DNA of 64,000 bases from Terriglobia bacterium (GTDB taxonomy: Bacteria > Acidobacteriota > Terriglobia > Terriglobales > Acidobacteriaceae): the NCBI GenBank assembly GCA_032252755.1, contig JAVUPY010000093.1, positions 62,001-126,000 on the forward strand, in the 5' to 3' direction. The position numbers and the translations under genes were made by a program. The stretch's first letter is position 1. The number at the start of each line of letters is the position of its first letter. Below are positions 33,790 to 43,255 of this stretch, in pieces. The notes below the pieces were generated by a model. The model searched no databases and had not been told where the DNA came from. It saw only the letters and a program-made list of their open reading frames with translations.

Positions 33790-36700
33790 ATGAAGAAGCT
33801 ATTAGTCGCATTGGCCGCTGCGATGTTGCTGTTCTCCTCAGTAGGCCTCTTCGCGCAGACCTCGACGACGGGCCAGATTGCGGGCACCGTCCTCGATCCC
33901 ACCGGCGCCCTCGTCCCCGGCGCCAAACTCGTCCTCACCAGCGACGCCGGCGTCCAACGCACCATCGATTCCGACGTCTCGGGACATTACACCTTCCCGC
34001 TCCTGCCCCCCGGGCGGTATACGCTCGAAGTGAACGCACCCGGCTTCGCCGTCGCCAACTTTACCGGCGTGGTGGCGAACATCACCGAGACGACTACTCT
34101 GGACGTCGCGCTCAAGGTGAAATCCGCCACCGGCGAGAGCATCGAAGTCAGCGCCGCTCCTCCGCTCGTGCAGTCGGAGAACGCCACCCAGGGCCGCGTC
34201 ATCCAGCAGGAGACAATTCGCCAGCTGCCGCTCCCGACCCGAAACTTCCAGCAACTGCTGACACTTACCCCCGGCACAACCGGTTCTTTGCAGAACTCCT
34301 CTGAACTGGGCCGTGGCGACGCCGTTATCAGTGTCAACGGCCAGCGCACTACGTCGAACTCGGTCGTCATCAACGGCATGGACGCCGCCGCAATCGGCAC
34401 CGGCGGCACACCGAACCTCGCCGTTCCGGCCACCGACTCCTTGCAGGAATTCATCGTGCAGACCAGCCTCTATGACGCCTCCACCGGCCGCAGTACCGGC
34501 GGTGTCGTCGCAGCCGTCACCAAGAGCGGCACCAATCACTGGCACGGTAACATCTACGAATTCCTCCGCAATAAATCACTCAACGCCAACAACTTCTTCC
34601 TGAAGCGACAGGGAACCGAGCGCCCCGACTACAAGCGCAACCAGTTCGGCGGCACCCTCGGCGGCGCAATCGTGAAGGACAAGTTCTTCGTATTCATGTC
34701 CTACCAGGGTACGCGCGAAACCAACGGCACCTCGCTCACGAACTCACTCTCGACCGTCTTCGTTCCCGGATGCCTGACCAACGATCGGTCGACCGCGGCG
34801 CTGTACAAACTGACGGCCACAGTTGCGAATGGTGGCTGTGGCATGGGCATTCTCGGGGCCTACTTCCCCAATGGCTACTTTGATCCAGTCGCGCTAAAAA
34901 TTTTCCAGGCGCAACTGCCCAACGGTCAGTACCTGATTCCATCACCGGTTTCCTCGACCAACAGCGCCACCCCGGTCCCGGTGACAATCCCGACCATCTC
35001 CAAATTTCAGGAAGACCAGTTCAACTTCAATCTCGATTACAAGCTCAGCCAGAACAACACGGTTAGCGGAAAGTTCTTCTGGGCGGACAACCCAACGACG
35101 CAAGGACTTTACAGTTTCGCTGGTGTGCAGAACGCGATCCAGGCTCCGGGTGCCGCAACGCAGGTCAACCTGAAGAACCGCGTTCTCTCCATCAGTGAAA
35201 TGTGGGTCATCAGTCCGACGATGATCAACGACTTCCGCGCTGGCGGAAATGTCATCACCGTCGACAGCATTCCCGACCAACCCTTCACCACGGCGGAGTG
35301 GGGCATCACGAATCCCCTCGGGTTCACCCCCGCGCCAAGCATCAACGTCTCCAACGCGATCGACCTGAATGCGTCCCCACTGGCTTCGAACTTCAGCCAG
35401 AACAAAACCTATACCTTCGGCGACACGCTGACATGGACAAAAGGGAAGCACACTCTGAAGTTTGGCGGCGAATACAAGCGCCAGGTCATCAACTTGCGGT
35501 ATGACGCCTACAACAATGGCCAGCTCTTCTATCTCGATTACGGTACGATGATGAGCGGTTATCCGCTGCTTTCCATTCTCGGAACTGGCGATCCGTATCG
35601 CGCCATTCGTGCCAATGATTTCAACCTGTTCATCCAGGACGACTGGCGTGTCAGTAATCGATTGACCATCAATGCGGGTTTGCGCTGGGACGTTTACGGC
35701 GCCTTTACAGAAGAGAAGGGCCGCTTCGTGGCCTTCGATCCTCGCCTCGCGGAAACCGCCGCTCTTCCGAATCCTGCGCAGTATCTTCCCTACGGCGGTG
35801 TAGCCGTAACTGCCGGATTCGTGCAGGCGGGAAACGGCAACGTTCCGGGAATTCCCAAGGTGCAGGACGGATTGGTGGACACGCCCTACAAGAACTTCGG
35901 GCCGCGCATTGGTTTCGCATTCCGCCCGAACCCCGACAACGATACAGTGGTGATCCGCGGTGGATACGGCATCTATTACGACCGTATCAACGCTCGCAGT
36001 TTCAATAGCCAGGTCTTCAATCCACCGTACAATCTCGTCGGCCTCAACTTATCTAACTTCGTGACCCATCTCATTTCGCCGGCGAACCCGTACGTCCAGG
36101 TTCCCGCGCCGAGTGAGTTTCCAATCGCCTTCAACAACACAACCTACTTCCCGAATGGCGGCCCGCCGTTCTTTCTCCCCGTCGGAGCCTCGGCAACCAC
36201 CAGCGCTGTTCCTGTGAACGGCATCTATCCCGATCGCAGCAATTTCGTCACCCCCTACGTGCAGCAGTACAACTTCGGCGTTCAGTGGGAGGCGCTGAAG
36301 AACACGCTGCTGGACGTCAGCTATGTCGGTTCCATGTCCCACAAGTTGACTCGCCTCTGGAATCTGAATCAATCGACACTTCCGACCAACGTCTACTACG
36401 GACCTTACAGCGGCCCGTATCCGTATGGACTTTCCGGATTGGCCTCTGCCCCTCTCGGTACCTTCGTCCAGCAGACGAGCGGGCAGTCCAGTTACAACTC
36501 GTTGCAGGCCAGCGTTACCAGGCGCTACGCGAACGGCCTGCAGTTTCTCACGAGTTACACCTGGTCCCACTCCATCGATGATTTCTCCGGCGGTGCCGTC
36601 AACGACCTGACCGGCGTCATCGGCGACACTCACCAGAACTATTTCGGCTCGTCGGACTTCGACCGCCGGCACCGCTTCGTCGTCAGCTTCGTCTACGACT

Positions 36701-37197
36701 TGCCCAAGGCGTACCGCGGCGGCGCCGGTTTCCCGAAGCAGGTCCTGAACAACTGGCAGTTGGCCGGAGTCGGCACCTGGCAGAGCGGCGTGCCGTTCAG
36801 CATCATCGGCAACGCCTCGGCATTCGTCGCCGTCTATGCCGATTTCAAACCCGGCGAGACGGTTGGTTCGGCAACCAAGAGTGGCGATGTCGTGTCGCGG
36901 CTGAACAGCTACTTCAACCCGGCCTCGTTCCAGCAGCCCACGGGCGCCAGTTGGGGCAATGTCCCGCGTAACGCTTTCGTCGGTCCCGGGCAGAAGAACC
37001 TCGACCTCTCTCTCGTGAAGTTCTTCCCAATTCGCGAGCAGCAAAAAGTCGAGTTCCGCTCGGAATTCTTCAACGTCTTCAACCACACCAACTTCGCAAA
37101 CCCCGTGAACGTCCTTGCATCTGCGCAATTCGGCCAGATTCTCGCTACGAGCACCGGTCCACGCGTAATCCAGTTCGCGCTGAAGTACAGCTTTTAA
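33790..37197 (+). CDS. TonB-dependent receptor, Oar-like, with carboxypeptidase-like N-terminal domain
   Basis: A 1135-aa outer-membrane receptor. ATG 33790 begins a signal peptide (MKKLLVALAAAMLLFSSVGL). A CnaB/carboxypeptidase regulatory-like domain (GQIAGTVLDPTGALVPGAKL, then GHYTFPLLPPGRYTLEVNAP) follows. A plug domain (about 120-230, VSVNGQRTTSNSVVINGMDA-type) and a 22-strand-type barrel run to the C-terminus, which ends in aromatic FALKYSF as expected for Bam-assembled proteins. This Oar-like architecture is abundant in Acidobacteria. The ligand is unknown; co-transcription with a TetR gene and acyl-processing enzymes suggests a lipid or hydrophobic compound. Confidence 0.92.
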   Translation: MKKLLVALAAAMLLFSSVGLFAQTSTTGQIAGTVLDPTGALVPGAKLVLTSDAGVQRTIDSDVSGHYTFPLLPPGRYTLEVNAPGFAVANFTGVVANITETTTLDVALKVKSATGESIEVSAAPPLVQSENATQGRVIQQETIRQLPLPTRNFQQLLTLTPGTTGSLQNSSELGRGDAVISVNGQRTTSNSVVINGMDAAAIGTGGTPNLAVPATDSLQEFIVQTSLYDASTGRSTGGVVAAVTKSGTNHWHGNIYEFLRNKSLNANNFFLKRQGTERPDYKRNQFGGTLGGAIVKDKFFVFMSYQGTRETNGTSLTNSLSTVFVPGCLTNDRSTAALYKLTATVANGGCGMGILGAYFPNGYFDPVALKIFQAQLPNGQYLIPSPVSSTNSATPVPVTIPTISKFQEDQFNFNLDYKLSQNNTVSGKFFWADNPTTQGLYSFAGVQNAIQAPGAATQVNLKNRVLSISEMWVISPTMINDFRAGGNVITVDSIPDQPFTTAEWGITNPLGFTPAPSINVSNAIDLNASPLASNFSQNKTYTFGDTLTWTKGKHTLKFGGEYKRQVINLRYDAYNNGQLFYLDYGTMMSGYPLLSILGTGDPYRAIRANDFNLFIQDDWRVSNRLTINAGLRWDVYGAFTEEKGRFVAFDPRLAETAALPNPAQYLPYGGVAVTAGFVQAGNGNVPGIPKVQDGLVDTPYKNFGPRIGFAFRPNPDNDTVVIRGGYGIYYDRINARSFNSQVFNPPYNLVGLNLSNFVTHLISPANPYVQVPAPSEFPIAFNNTTYFPNGGPPFFLPVGASATTSAVPVNGIYPDRSNFVTPYVQQYNFGVQWEALKNTLLDVSYVGSMSHKLTRLWNLNQSTLPTNVYYGPYSGPYPYGLSGLASAPLGTFVQQTSGQSSYNSLQASVTRRYANGLQFLTSYTWSHSIDDFSGGAVNDLTGVIGDTHQNYFGSSDFDRRHRFVVSFVYDLPKAYRGGAGFPKQVLNNWQLAGVGTWQSGVPFSIIGNASAFVAVYADFKPGETVGSATKSGDVVSRLNSYFNPASFQQPTGASWGNVPRNAFVGPGQKNLDLSLVKFFPIREQQKVEFRSEFFNVFNHTNFANPVNVLASAQFGQILATSTGPRVIQFALKYSF

Positions 37198-37272
37198 TCT
37201 CAACCCGTCCGGGCGGTCGCATCACGCGGCCGCCCAGGCGGAGCATTCGTGCGTGTTCATAAAGAGATCACA

Positions 37273-38055
37273 ATGAAAGACACTGGGCTCAGGAACAAAG
37301 CTGTAATCGTCACCGGTGCTTCCGCCGGAATCGGCCGTGCCACTGCCCTCCGCTTTGCCGAAGAGGGTGCACGCGTTGCCGCCTGGGACATCTCCGGTCG
37401 CGATTCCGCCGCACTCGTAAAAGACATCGAATCCGCCGGCGGTTCCGCGATTTTCGGCACCGTAAACGTCGCTGACGTCGCCTCCGTCGAAGCCGCAGTT
37501 CGCGAAGTTCGGGAAAAATGGGGCCGCATCGATGTCCTCATCAACAACGCCGGCATCACTCGCGACGCCCAACTAGCAAAGTGGAAAGACGGTGCCCTCG
37601 CCGCGGCGATGACCGACGAGCAGTGGGACGCTGTCATTGGCGTAAACCTGAAGGGCGTCTTCAACTGCACCCGCGCCGTGGTTCCGCATATGATCCAGGG
37701 CGGCGGTGGCGTCATTCTCTCCGCGTCCTCTGTCGTCGGCCTCTACGGAAATTTCGGCCAGACGAACTATGTCGCCACCAAGGCCGGCGTCATTGGCATG
37801 ACCCGCACGTGGGCGCGCGAACTCGGCAAGTACAAAATTCGCGTGAACGCCGTAGCGCCAGGTTTCATCGGCACAGAAATGGTTCGCGCCATGCCGCCAA
37901 AAATTGTTGAAGGCATGGTCGGCCACACGCCGCTCGGTCGTCTCGGCGATCCCGCCGACATCGCCAACGCCTACGTCTGGCTCGCATCCGACCAAGCCTC
38001 TTTCGTCCACGGAACCGTTATCTCCATCGATGGCGGCCTGATCATGGGAACCTAG
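37273..38055 (+). CDS. SDR-family reductase, FabG-like
   Basis: A 260-aa classical short-chain dehydrogenase/reductase. The cofactor motif TGASAGIGRA (Gly-rich), NNAG at about residue 92, catalytic Ser (ILSASSVVGLYG), the YVATKAG Tyr-x-x-x-Lys motif, and the C-terminal SFVHGTVISIDGGLIMG are all intact. It probably reduces a 3-oxoacyl group or oxidises a hydroxyacyl group. ATG 37273 is preferred to an upstream GTG. A GC-rich hairpin (37211-37235) separates it from the receptor gene. Its stop is 2 bp from the KAS III-like start. Confidence 0.9.
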   Translation: MKDTGLRNKAVIVTGASAGIGRATALRFAEEGARVAAWDISGRDSAALVKDIESAGGSAIFGTVNVADVASVEAAVREVREKWGRIDVLINNAGITRDAQLAKWKDGALAAAMTDEQWDAVIGVNLKGVFNCTRAVVPHMIQGGGGVILSASSVVGLYGNFGQTNYVATKAGVIGMTRTWARELGKYKIRVNAVAPGFIGTEMVRAMPPKIVEGMVGHTPLGRLGDPADIANAYVWLASDQASFVHGTVISIDGGLIMGT

Positions 38056-38057
38056 CA

Positions 38058-39050
38058 ATGACTCGATATGCAAAAATCATCTCAACCGGCCGTTACCTGC
38101 CCGAAATCTGCGTGCCCAACGATGTCTTTCGCGAACGCCTGAAAGCCTTCGCGCCCGACTTCGTCGACAAGATGGAAGCAGGCACGGGCATCCGCCAGCG
38201 TTACTACGCGCCCGACAACTGGGCGACCTCAGACGTCGCGTTACCCGCAGCGAAACAAGCCCTCGAGCGCGCAGGGCGCAAGCCGGAAGACGTGGACCTG
38301 ATCATCCTCGGTACCGATTCTCCTGACTACATCACGCCTGCAACTTCGGTCGTACTGCAGGGGAAACTCGGCGCGAAGAACGCCGGCACCTTCGACGTGG
38401 GCTGCGCCTGCGCATCGTTCCCAACGGGACTGAGCATAGCCGCCGGGATGATCGCCACCAACCCGAGCATCAAGACCGTTCTCGTCCTCGGCGTCTATCT
38501 CATGCACAAACTCGCCGACCCCAATGATCCGATGACCTTCTTCTACGGTGACGGCGCGGGTGCTGCCGTACTCGAGGCCAGCGATACTCCGGGCTTTGTC
38601 GCCTCGGCGTTTCTCGCCGACGGTACCTACGCCGACGCCTGGGGAATTTATTCCGGCGGCACCGCCGAGCCCGCCAGCGAAGAATCACTCAAAACTGGCA
38701 GGACGAAAGTGAAGATGACGCGCCGGTATCCCCCCGAAATCAACGACGAGGGATGGCCCAAGCTGGTGCGCATGGTCGCCGAACGCGGCAACTTCAAACT
38801 CAGTGAAATCGATCAACTCATCTTCACGCAGGTACGCAAGCCCACGATCGAACTCGTAATGGAAAAACTCGGCCTGCCGATGTGCAAAACGCACACCATC
38901 ATGGAAGACTATGGTTACACCGGCTCCGCTTGCGTCGGCATGGCGCTCGACTCAGCTATCGAACACAAGAAGATCAAGCCCGGCGACCTCGTCGTCCTGG
39001 TCGGGTCCGGCGTCGGCTACAACCAGGCCGCATGCGCATTCCGCATGTGA
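38058..39050 (+). CDS. KAS III (FabH)-like protein lacking the catalytic His and Asn
   Basis: A 330-aa thiolase-fold protein of the 3-oxoacyl-ACP synthase III family. The nucleophile Cys118 is retained (DVGCACASFPTGLS). In FabH the next catalytic residues are His in PHQAN and Asn in HGNTSA; here the aligned segments read IFTQVRKPT (Thr257) and DYGYTGS (Tyr287). The usual decarboxylative Claisen chemistry is therefore unlikely, and acyl transfer or a different condensation is more plausible. It sits between an SDR and an alpha/beta hydrolase in an acyl-processing cluster. The conserved C-terminal VGSGVGYNQAACAF indicates an otherwise intact fold. Confidence 0.88.
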   Translation: MTRYAKIISTGRYLPEICVPNDVFRERLKAFAPDFVDKMEAGTGIRQRYYAPDNWATSDVALPAAKQALERAGRKPEDVDLIILGTDSPDYITPATSVVLQGKLGAKNAGTFDVGCACASFPTGLSIAAGMIATNPSIKTVLVLGVYLMHKLADPNDPMTFFYGDGAGAAVLEASDTPGFVASAFLADGTYADAWGIYSGGTAEPASEESLKTGRTKVKMTRRYPPEINDEGWPKLVRMVAERGNFKLSEIDQLIFTQVRKPTIELVMEKLGLPMCKTHTIMEDYGYTGSACVGMALDSAIEHKKIKPGDLVVLVGSGVGYNQAACAFRM

Positions 39051-39091
39051 ACGAATAGTTCGTCGGTGCCTCATAACTGCATTTTCCGTGC

Positions 39092-39121
39092 CCCACATCT
39101 GCCGCAGTTAGCAGATGTGGG
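39092..39121 (+). repeat. Palindrome with 11-bp perfect stem between cluster genes
   Basis: CCCACATCTGC (39092-39102) and GCAGATGTGGG (39111-39121) with an 8-nt loop, followed by TCTTCG, not a T-run. Same arm sequence as the hairpin at 32991. It may attenuate or process the operon mRNA. Confidence 0.75.
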
Positions 39122-39135
39122 TCTTCGAGATCAAT

Positions 39136-40092
39136 ATGAAACTCGTGATCATCGCGATTGGCCTTGTCCTCTTCGTAGCGCTCGTCTTCGCCTGCGTCAT
39201 CTTCTTCCGGTATCCCATGGCACTCTTCAACTGGCAGAATCGCCGAGCCCTGAAGTCCGCCGGCTTCGTCGAGAAGTCGATTGCGAGCCCGGTCGGAAAA
39301 CAGACCGTCTGGGAGAAGGGAAGCGGACCCATTCTCGTCCTGCTGCACGGTGCAGGCGATCACGCCGGCTCCTGGTCGAAAGTCGCACCGCAGCTTGCCG
39401 AGAGCTATGACGTCGTGATCCCGGATCTCGCTGGTCACGGCCGCAGCGATCCAGAAACCGGGCCCCTCACTATCGACACCATGCTTAGTGGCCTCGACTC
39501 AGTCATCTCGGCGAAAGCCCCGAGCCAGAAAGTCATCATCGCCGGAAATTCGCTCGGCGCCTGGCTCGCTTTTCTCTACGCGAAAGATCATCCAAATAAA
39601 GTCAATCGCATCATTGCCATTGATGGCGGCCCGATTCGCGGCGAACGCCCCGACCTGGTTCCGCTCCCTACCAATCGCGAACAGGCTGCCAAGCTCTTCG
39701 ACGCCATTCTCGATCCCGGCAGCCCTCATCCGCCCGGCTTCGTTCTCGACGACGTAGTTCGCGCCTCGCACAATGGCCCCATCGGTCGCATGGTCGCCGC
39801 CGGTGCCGCGGACATGTCGAAGCATCTCCTCGATGGAAAGCTCGCTGCTTTCACAACTCCAGTCGACTTGATTTGGGGCGGGTCCGACCGCCTGATACCG
39901 CTCTCCTACGCGCAGCGCATGGACGCCGAACTACCAAACGTCCGTCTCACCACTCTGCCCCGCTGCGGGCACATTCCGCAGCAGGAGTGCCCCATCGCGC
40001 TCACCAAGACATTGACCGATGCACTGCATCAGCCACCGCCGGCCGCGAAGCCGCCCCTCGCATCTGCCGCCTCGAAGGAAGAGAACAAATGA
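39136..40092 (+). CDS. Membrane-anchored alpha/beta hydrolase
   Basis: A 318-aa hydrolase with an N-terminal transmembrane helix (LVIIAIGLVLFVALVFACVI) and then a canonical fold. Oxyanion motif LLHGAGDHAGSW, nucleophile Ser in GNSLGAWLA, acidic residue in WGGSDRLIP and His in LPRCGHIPQQ form the triad. Likely an esterase, thioesterase or lactonase acting at the inner membrane on cluster intermediates. Start at ATG 39136 keeps the helix at the N-terminus. Stop overlaps the acyl-CoA ligase start (ATGA, 40089-40092). Confidence 0.88.
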   Translation: MKLVIIAIGLVLFVALVFACVIFFRYPMALFNWQNRRALKSAGFVEKSIASPVGKQTVWEKGSGPILVLLHGAGDHAGSWSKVAPQLAESYDVVIPDLAGHGRSDPETGPLTIDTMLSGLDSVISAKAPSQKVIIAGNSLGAWLAFLYAKDHPNKVNRIIAIDGGPIRGERPDLVPLPTNREQAAKLFDAILDPGSPHPPGFVLDDVVRASHNGPIGRMVAAGAADMSKHLLDGKLAAFTTPVDLIWGGSDRLIPLSYAQRMDAELPNVRLTTLPRCGHIPQQECPIALTKTLTDALHQPPPAAKPPLASAASKEENK

Positions 40093-41615
40093 TTGCCGGA
40101 GAGATTCTCGGCGAGCGGGTGCGGATTACACCGAACAAGGTCGCGCTCGTCTATGTCCCAACGGGTGAGCGCTTCACCTACTCCGAACTGAACGCACATG
40201 CGACTGCCTGCGCCGCCCATTTCTCTCAACTCGGAATTCAGAAACGCGAGCGCGTCGGCATCCTCGCCCAGAACTGCGTCGAATACATCGTTGCATTTTT
40301 CGCGGCAGGAAAATCCGGCGTCATCCTCGTCCCGCTCAACTACCGTCTCACTCCGCACGAACTCGAAGGCATTGCGCGCGACGCCGGCCTGAAGGCGCTC
40401 CTCTTTGAAAAGCAATACGCAGAAACCGCCAATCTTCTTCGTCAACGCTGCGGAATCGCCAAACTCATCTCGCTGGAAGATCTCCTTGCGACCCAGGTCG
40501 GTTCAGCCGCTGAGCAACCCTGTGCCCCCGAAGACCCATGGTGTCTCCTTTACACCAGCGGTACTACTGGCAAACCCAAGGGCGTCGTCATTCCGCACCG
40601 CCAGATTCTCGCCAATGCACGCAACACCGCCGAAAGCTGGCACCTGCGCGACACCGACATTGCCCCCATCATCACGCCGCTCTGCCACGCCGGCGGCCTC
40701 GCCGTTTTCCTCACACCGCTATTCCTTGTCGGCGGCACCATCGTCCTCCATCGCGGCTTCGACGCTTCCGAAGTCTGGCGTACCCTCGAGCGTGAAAAGT
40801 GCACGGTCTTAATGGCTGTTCCAACCATCTTCAAGATGATGATGGAGGCGCCAGAGTTCGCAACTACCGACATCAGCAATGTCCGATGGATGATTTCCGG
40901 CGGCGCGCCCCTGCCCCTCTACATCGCCGAGACCTATCAACGCCGCGGCATTCTCTTCAAACTGGGTTACGGACTCACCGAAGTCGGTGTGAACTGCTTC
41001 GCCATCTCTGACGAAGATGCTCTCCGCAAGCCCGGTTCCATCGGCAAACCCATCATGTTCACGGAAGGCAAACTTATCAACGCCGAGGGCGGAGAAGTTG
41101 GCCCGAACGAAATCTGCGAACTTTGCCTTCGCGGCGATCACGTTTGCGCCGGGTACTGGAACAATCCCGAAGCTACCGCCGCCGCTCTCGATTCCGAAGG
41201 CTGGTGGCACACCGGCGACACCGCCCGTCGCGACGAACAAGGCTTCTACTACGTCACCGGCCGCGCCAAGGACATGTTCATCTCCGGCGGCGTAAACGTT
41301 TATCCCGCCGAAATCGAATCCGAGTTGCTCCAGCACCCGGCAGTGCAAGATGCCGCCGTCATCGGAGTCCCCGACTCAAAGTGGGGAGATCAAGGGGTGG
41401 CATTCATCGTCCCGAGACCCGCCCAAAACTCTCTCACGGCGAGTGACTTAATCTCCTTCCTTGAGGGCCGTCTGGCGCGTTATAAGGTTCCGAGGGATTT
41501 TGTCTTCACCGACGCACTTCCACGAACGCCCTACGGAAAAGTCGTGAAGGGAGAGTTGGAGGAGAAGTATCGAGTTCTTCACTCACTCAAAGCAGGAACA
41601 GTTCGCAAAGAGTGA
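40089..41615 (+). CDS. AMP-forming acyl-CoA synthetase
   Basis: A 508-aa adenylate-forming ligase that activates a carboxylic acid as acyl-AMP and then the CoA thioester. Motifs: P-loop LYTSGTTGKPKGVVIPH, GYGLTEVGVNCF, the hinge and adenylate-binding HTGDTARRDEQGFYYVTGRAKD and the C-terminal catalytic Lys in LPRTPYGKVVKGEL. ATG 40089 overlaps the hydrolase stop by 4 bp; a longer frame upstream lies in hydrolase coding sequence. It probably feeds activated acids to the thiolase/KAS III pair. Confidence 0.93.
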   Translation: MIAGEILGERVRITPNKVALVYVPTGERFTYSELNAHATACAAHFSQLGIQKRERVGILAQNCVEYIVAFFAAGKSGVILVPLNYRLTPHELEGIARDAGLKALLFEKQYAETANLLRQRCGIAKLISLEDLLATQVGSAAEQPCAPEDPWCLLYTSGTTGKPKGVVIPHRQILANARNTAESWHLRDTDIAPIITPLCHAGGLAVFLTPLFLVGGTIVLHRGFDASEVWRTLEREKCTVLMAVPTIFKMMMEAPEFATTDISNVRWMISGGAPLPLYIAETYQRRGILFKLGYGLTEVGVNCFAISDEDALRKPGSIGKPIMFTEGKLINAEGGEVGPNEICELCLRGDHVCAGYWNNPEATAAALDSEGWWHTGDTARRDEQGFYYVTGRAKDMFISGGVNVYPAEIESELLQHPAVQDAAVIGVPDSKWGDQGVAFIVPRPAQNSLTASDLISFLEGRLARYKVPRDFVFTDALPRTPYGKVVKGELEEKYRVLHSLKAGTVRKE

Positions 41616-41664
41616 CCGTTGTTCCCTCGGCCCCATCGCATCATTGATATCGAAGAGAGGAATC

Positions 41665-42867
41665 ATGAAAAAGATCTACATAGCTGGTTATCATCAGTCG
41701 AAATTCGGCAAGCTCATGGCTATGACTGTTCCCGAGATCATGAAAGCTGCGGTCGAGGGCGCCTGCAAGGAAGCAAACACCACTCCCGAAATGCTCGACG
41801 TCGGCTCGGTTGGTGCCGCCTGCAACATTTCGCTCAACGAGCAAGGCCTGGTCTCCGGCCTCGCAGCCATCGTTCCGGGCTTGGAGGGCAAACCGATCGA
41901 GTCGGTCGAAAACGCCTGTGCCTCTGGCGGACAGGCCATCCTCTCCGTCATTCAGAAACTTCAATGTGGCTGGGGCGACACCGGCATCGCTCTCGGCTAC
42001 GAAAAAATGCGCGACGCCGACGGCAAAATGGATGGCAAACTCGTCGGCAAAGCTCTCGGCGTTTTCTCGCACCCTCGCGATCGCGAGGGCAAAGTCTACA
42101 TCTTCCCGCACATCTTCGCCGAGGTCATGCAGTGCTACATGTCGCACCACGGCGTCACCGAAGCCGACCTCGCTCACATCGCGGTTCGGGAGTACTGCAA
42201 CGCACGCTTCAATCCCTACGCGCAAATGCGCAATGTCGAACTATCCATCGATGGCGCAACCAAGATTGAAGGCATCAATCGTTACATCGTCGACGGCCTG
42301 CCGCTAAAGACCTACGACTGCTCCCAGATCACCGATGGCTACGCCGCTATGATTCTTGCGACGGAGGAAGGACTAAGGAAACTCGGCGTCGCCAAGTCCG
42401 ACTGCGTCGAAATCGCCGGCTATTGGCAGGCTACCGACCCGCTGCTCAAAGAAGGCCGCGACGTTCTGCGTCCGGTCGGAGCGCACAAAGCCATGCGCAA
42501 GGCATACGAAATGGCTGGCGCTATACCGCACGACGTCAACGTCGCCGAAGTCCACGACTGCTTCACCGTCATGGGCGCGATTGGTACCGAGGTGATCGGC
42601 AAGGCTCCGATCGGCAAGGGAGCGCAATATTGGGTCGATGGGAAATCGAAGGTAGATGGCGAGTGCGGAATCAATCTCTCCGGCGGTCTCGTCGCCAAGG
42701 GTCACCCCATCGGCGCGACCGGAGTCGCCATGCTCGGGTGGTGCTACTGGCAACTGCTGGGAAAGGCGCCGAAGGAATTGCAGGTCCGCAATCCCAAAGT
42801 CGCCGCAACCTTCAACATTGGCGGCCCCATTTGCGCCAGCGTCTGCACCGTCCTCAAGCACGCGTAA
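41665..42867 (+). CDS. Thiolase-family protein (SCP2-thiolase/lipid-transfer type)
   Basis: A 400-aa thiolase. Active-site Cys85 in VENACASGGQA, the NEAF-equivalent VAEVHDCFTVMG, and the GLVAKGHPIGATG His motif are present. The last box reads GGPICASVCTVL. The layout, with HDCF where degradative thiolases have NEAF, fits the SCP2-thiolase/lipid-transfer subgroup acting on bulky or branched acyl-CoAs. ATG 41665 lies downstream of GAGAGG. It ends the cluster and is followed by a clear terminator. Confidence 0.9.
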   Translation: MKKIYIAGYHQSKFGKLMAMTVPEIMKAAVEGACKEANTTPEMLDVGSVGAACNISLNEQGLVSGLAAIVPGLEGKPIESVENACASGGQAILSVIQKLQCGWGDTGIALGYEKMRDADGKMDGKLVGKALGVFSHPRDREGKVYIFPHIFAEVMQCYMSHHGVTEADLAHIAVREYCNARFNPYAQMRNVELSIDGATKIEGINRYIVDGLPLKTYDCSQITDGYAAMILATEEGLRKLGVAKSDCVEIAGYWQATDPLLKEGRDVLRPVGAHKAMRKAYEMAGAIPHDVNVAEVHDCFTVMGAIGTEVIGKAPIGKGAQYWVDGKSKVDGECGINLSGGLVAKGHPIGATGVAMLGWCYWQLLGKAPKELQVRNPKVAATFNIGGPICASVCTVLKHA

Positions 42868-42884
42868 ATCACTTCCGGAATTGT

Positions 42885-42924
42885 GCCCTACCCTTGTCGC
42901 GAAGCGACAGGGTGGGGCTTTTTA
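42885..42924 (+). terminator. Rho-independent terminator of the acyl cluster
   Basis: CCCTACCCTTGTCGC / GCGACAGGGTGGGG around GAA, then CTTTTTAATC. The stem is close in sequence to a palindrome inside the beta-mannosidase gene at 45503-45536. Confidence 0.82.
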
Positions 42925-42952
42925 ATCTTTTCAAGAAGTTACAAGAGAAGTT

Positions 42953-43120
42953 CTAGACCCCGTACCGCTTCCACAGTCGGAACCAGGGATTATCGGCGAG
43001 CAGCTTATCGTGCCTTTGGTTCGCCGCTTCGCGGTCGCGCACCTGCAACGGGCGCTTATCCGGAAGGCTGAAGATCCGCTCCAGCCACTCGATTTCCGAG
43101 ATAGTCTTCTCCAAATCCAT
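42953..43120 (-). CDS. Small 55-aa protein
   Basis: A complete short frame from ATG 43120 to TAG 42953: it begins MDLEKTISEIEWLERIFSL, continues DKRPLQVRDREAANQRHDKL and ends NPWFRLWKRYGV. It is amphipathic and highly charged with a Trp-rich C-terminus, a composition typical of real protein, and it fills an otherwise empty 390-bp interval. The upstream ribosome binding site is weak (GACGG). No family recognised. Confidence 0.5.
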   Translation of the reverse strand: MDLEKTISEIEWLERIFSLPDKRPLQVRDREAANQRHDKLLADNPWFRLWKRYGV

Positions 43121-43255
43121 AGCCGTCAGTTAATGGATGCAGATTGCCCATTCAACGATACCGTTGAATACTGCGGAAAATGGAGGATAATCTTCACAAC
43201 CTTTTTTTGGAACGCCTCTTGACATTCGGCATCTTACGAATCAGAGGTTCTGGTT

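Noticed and set aside
39873-40088. Upstream extension of the acyl-CoA ligase frame
   Set aside because: It overlaps hydrolase coding sequence; ATG 40089 with a 4-bp overlap is the natural start.
37273-42867. Direct assignment as an ole (olefin) operon
   Set aside because: The KAS III-like protein lacks the His and Asn required by OleA, and the SDR is FabG-like, not OleD-like.
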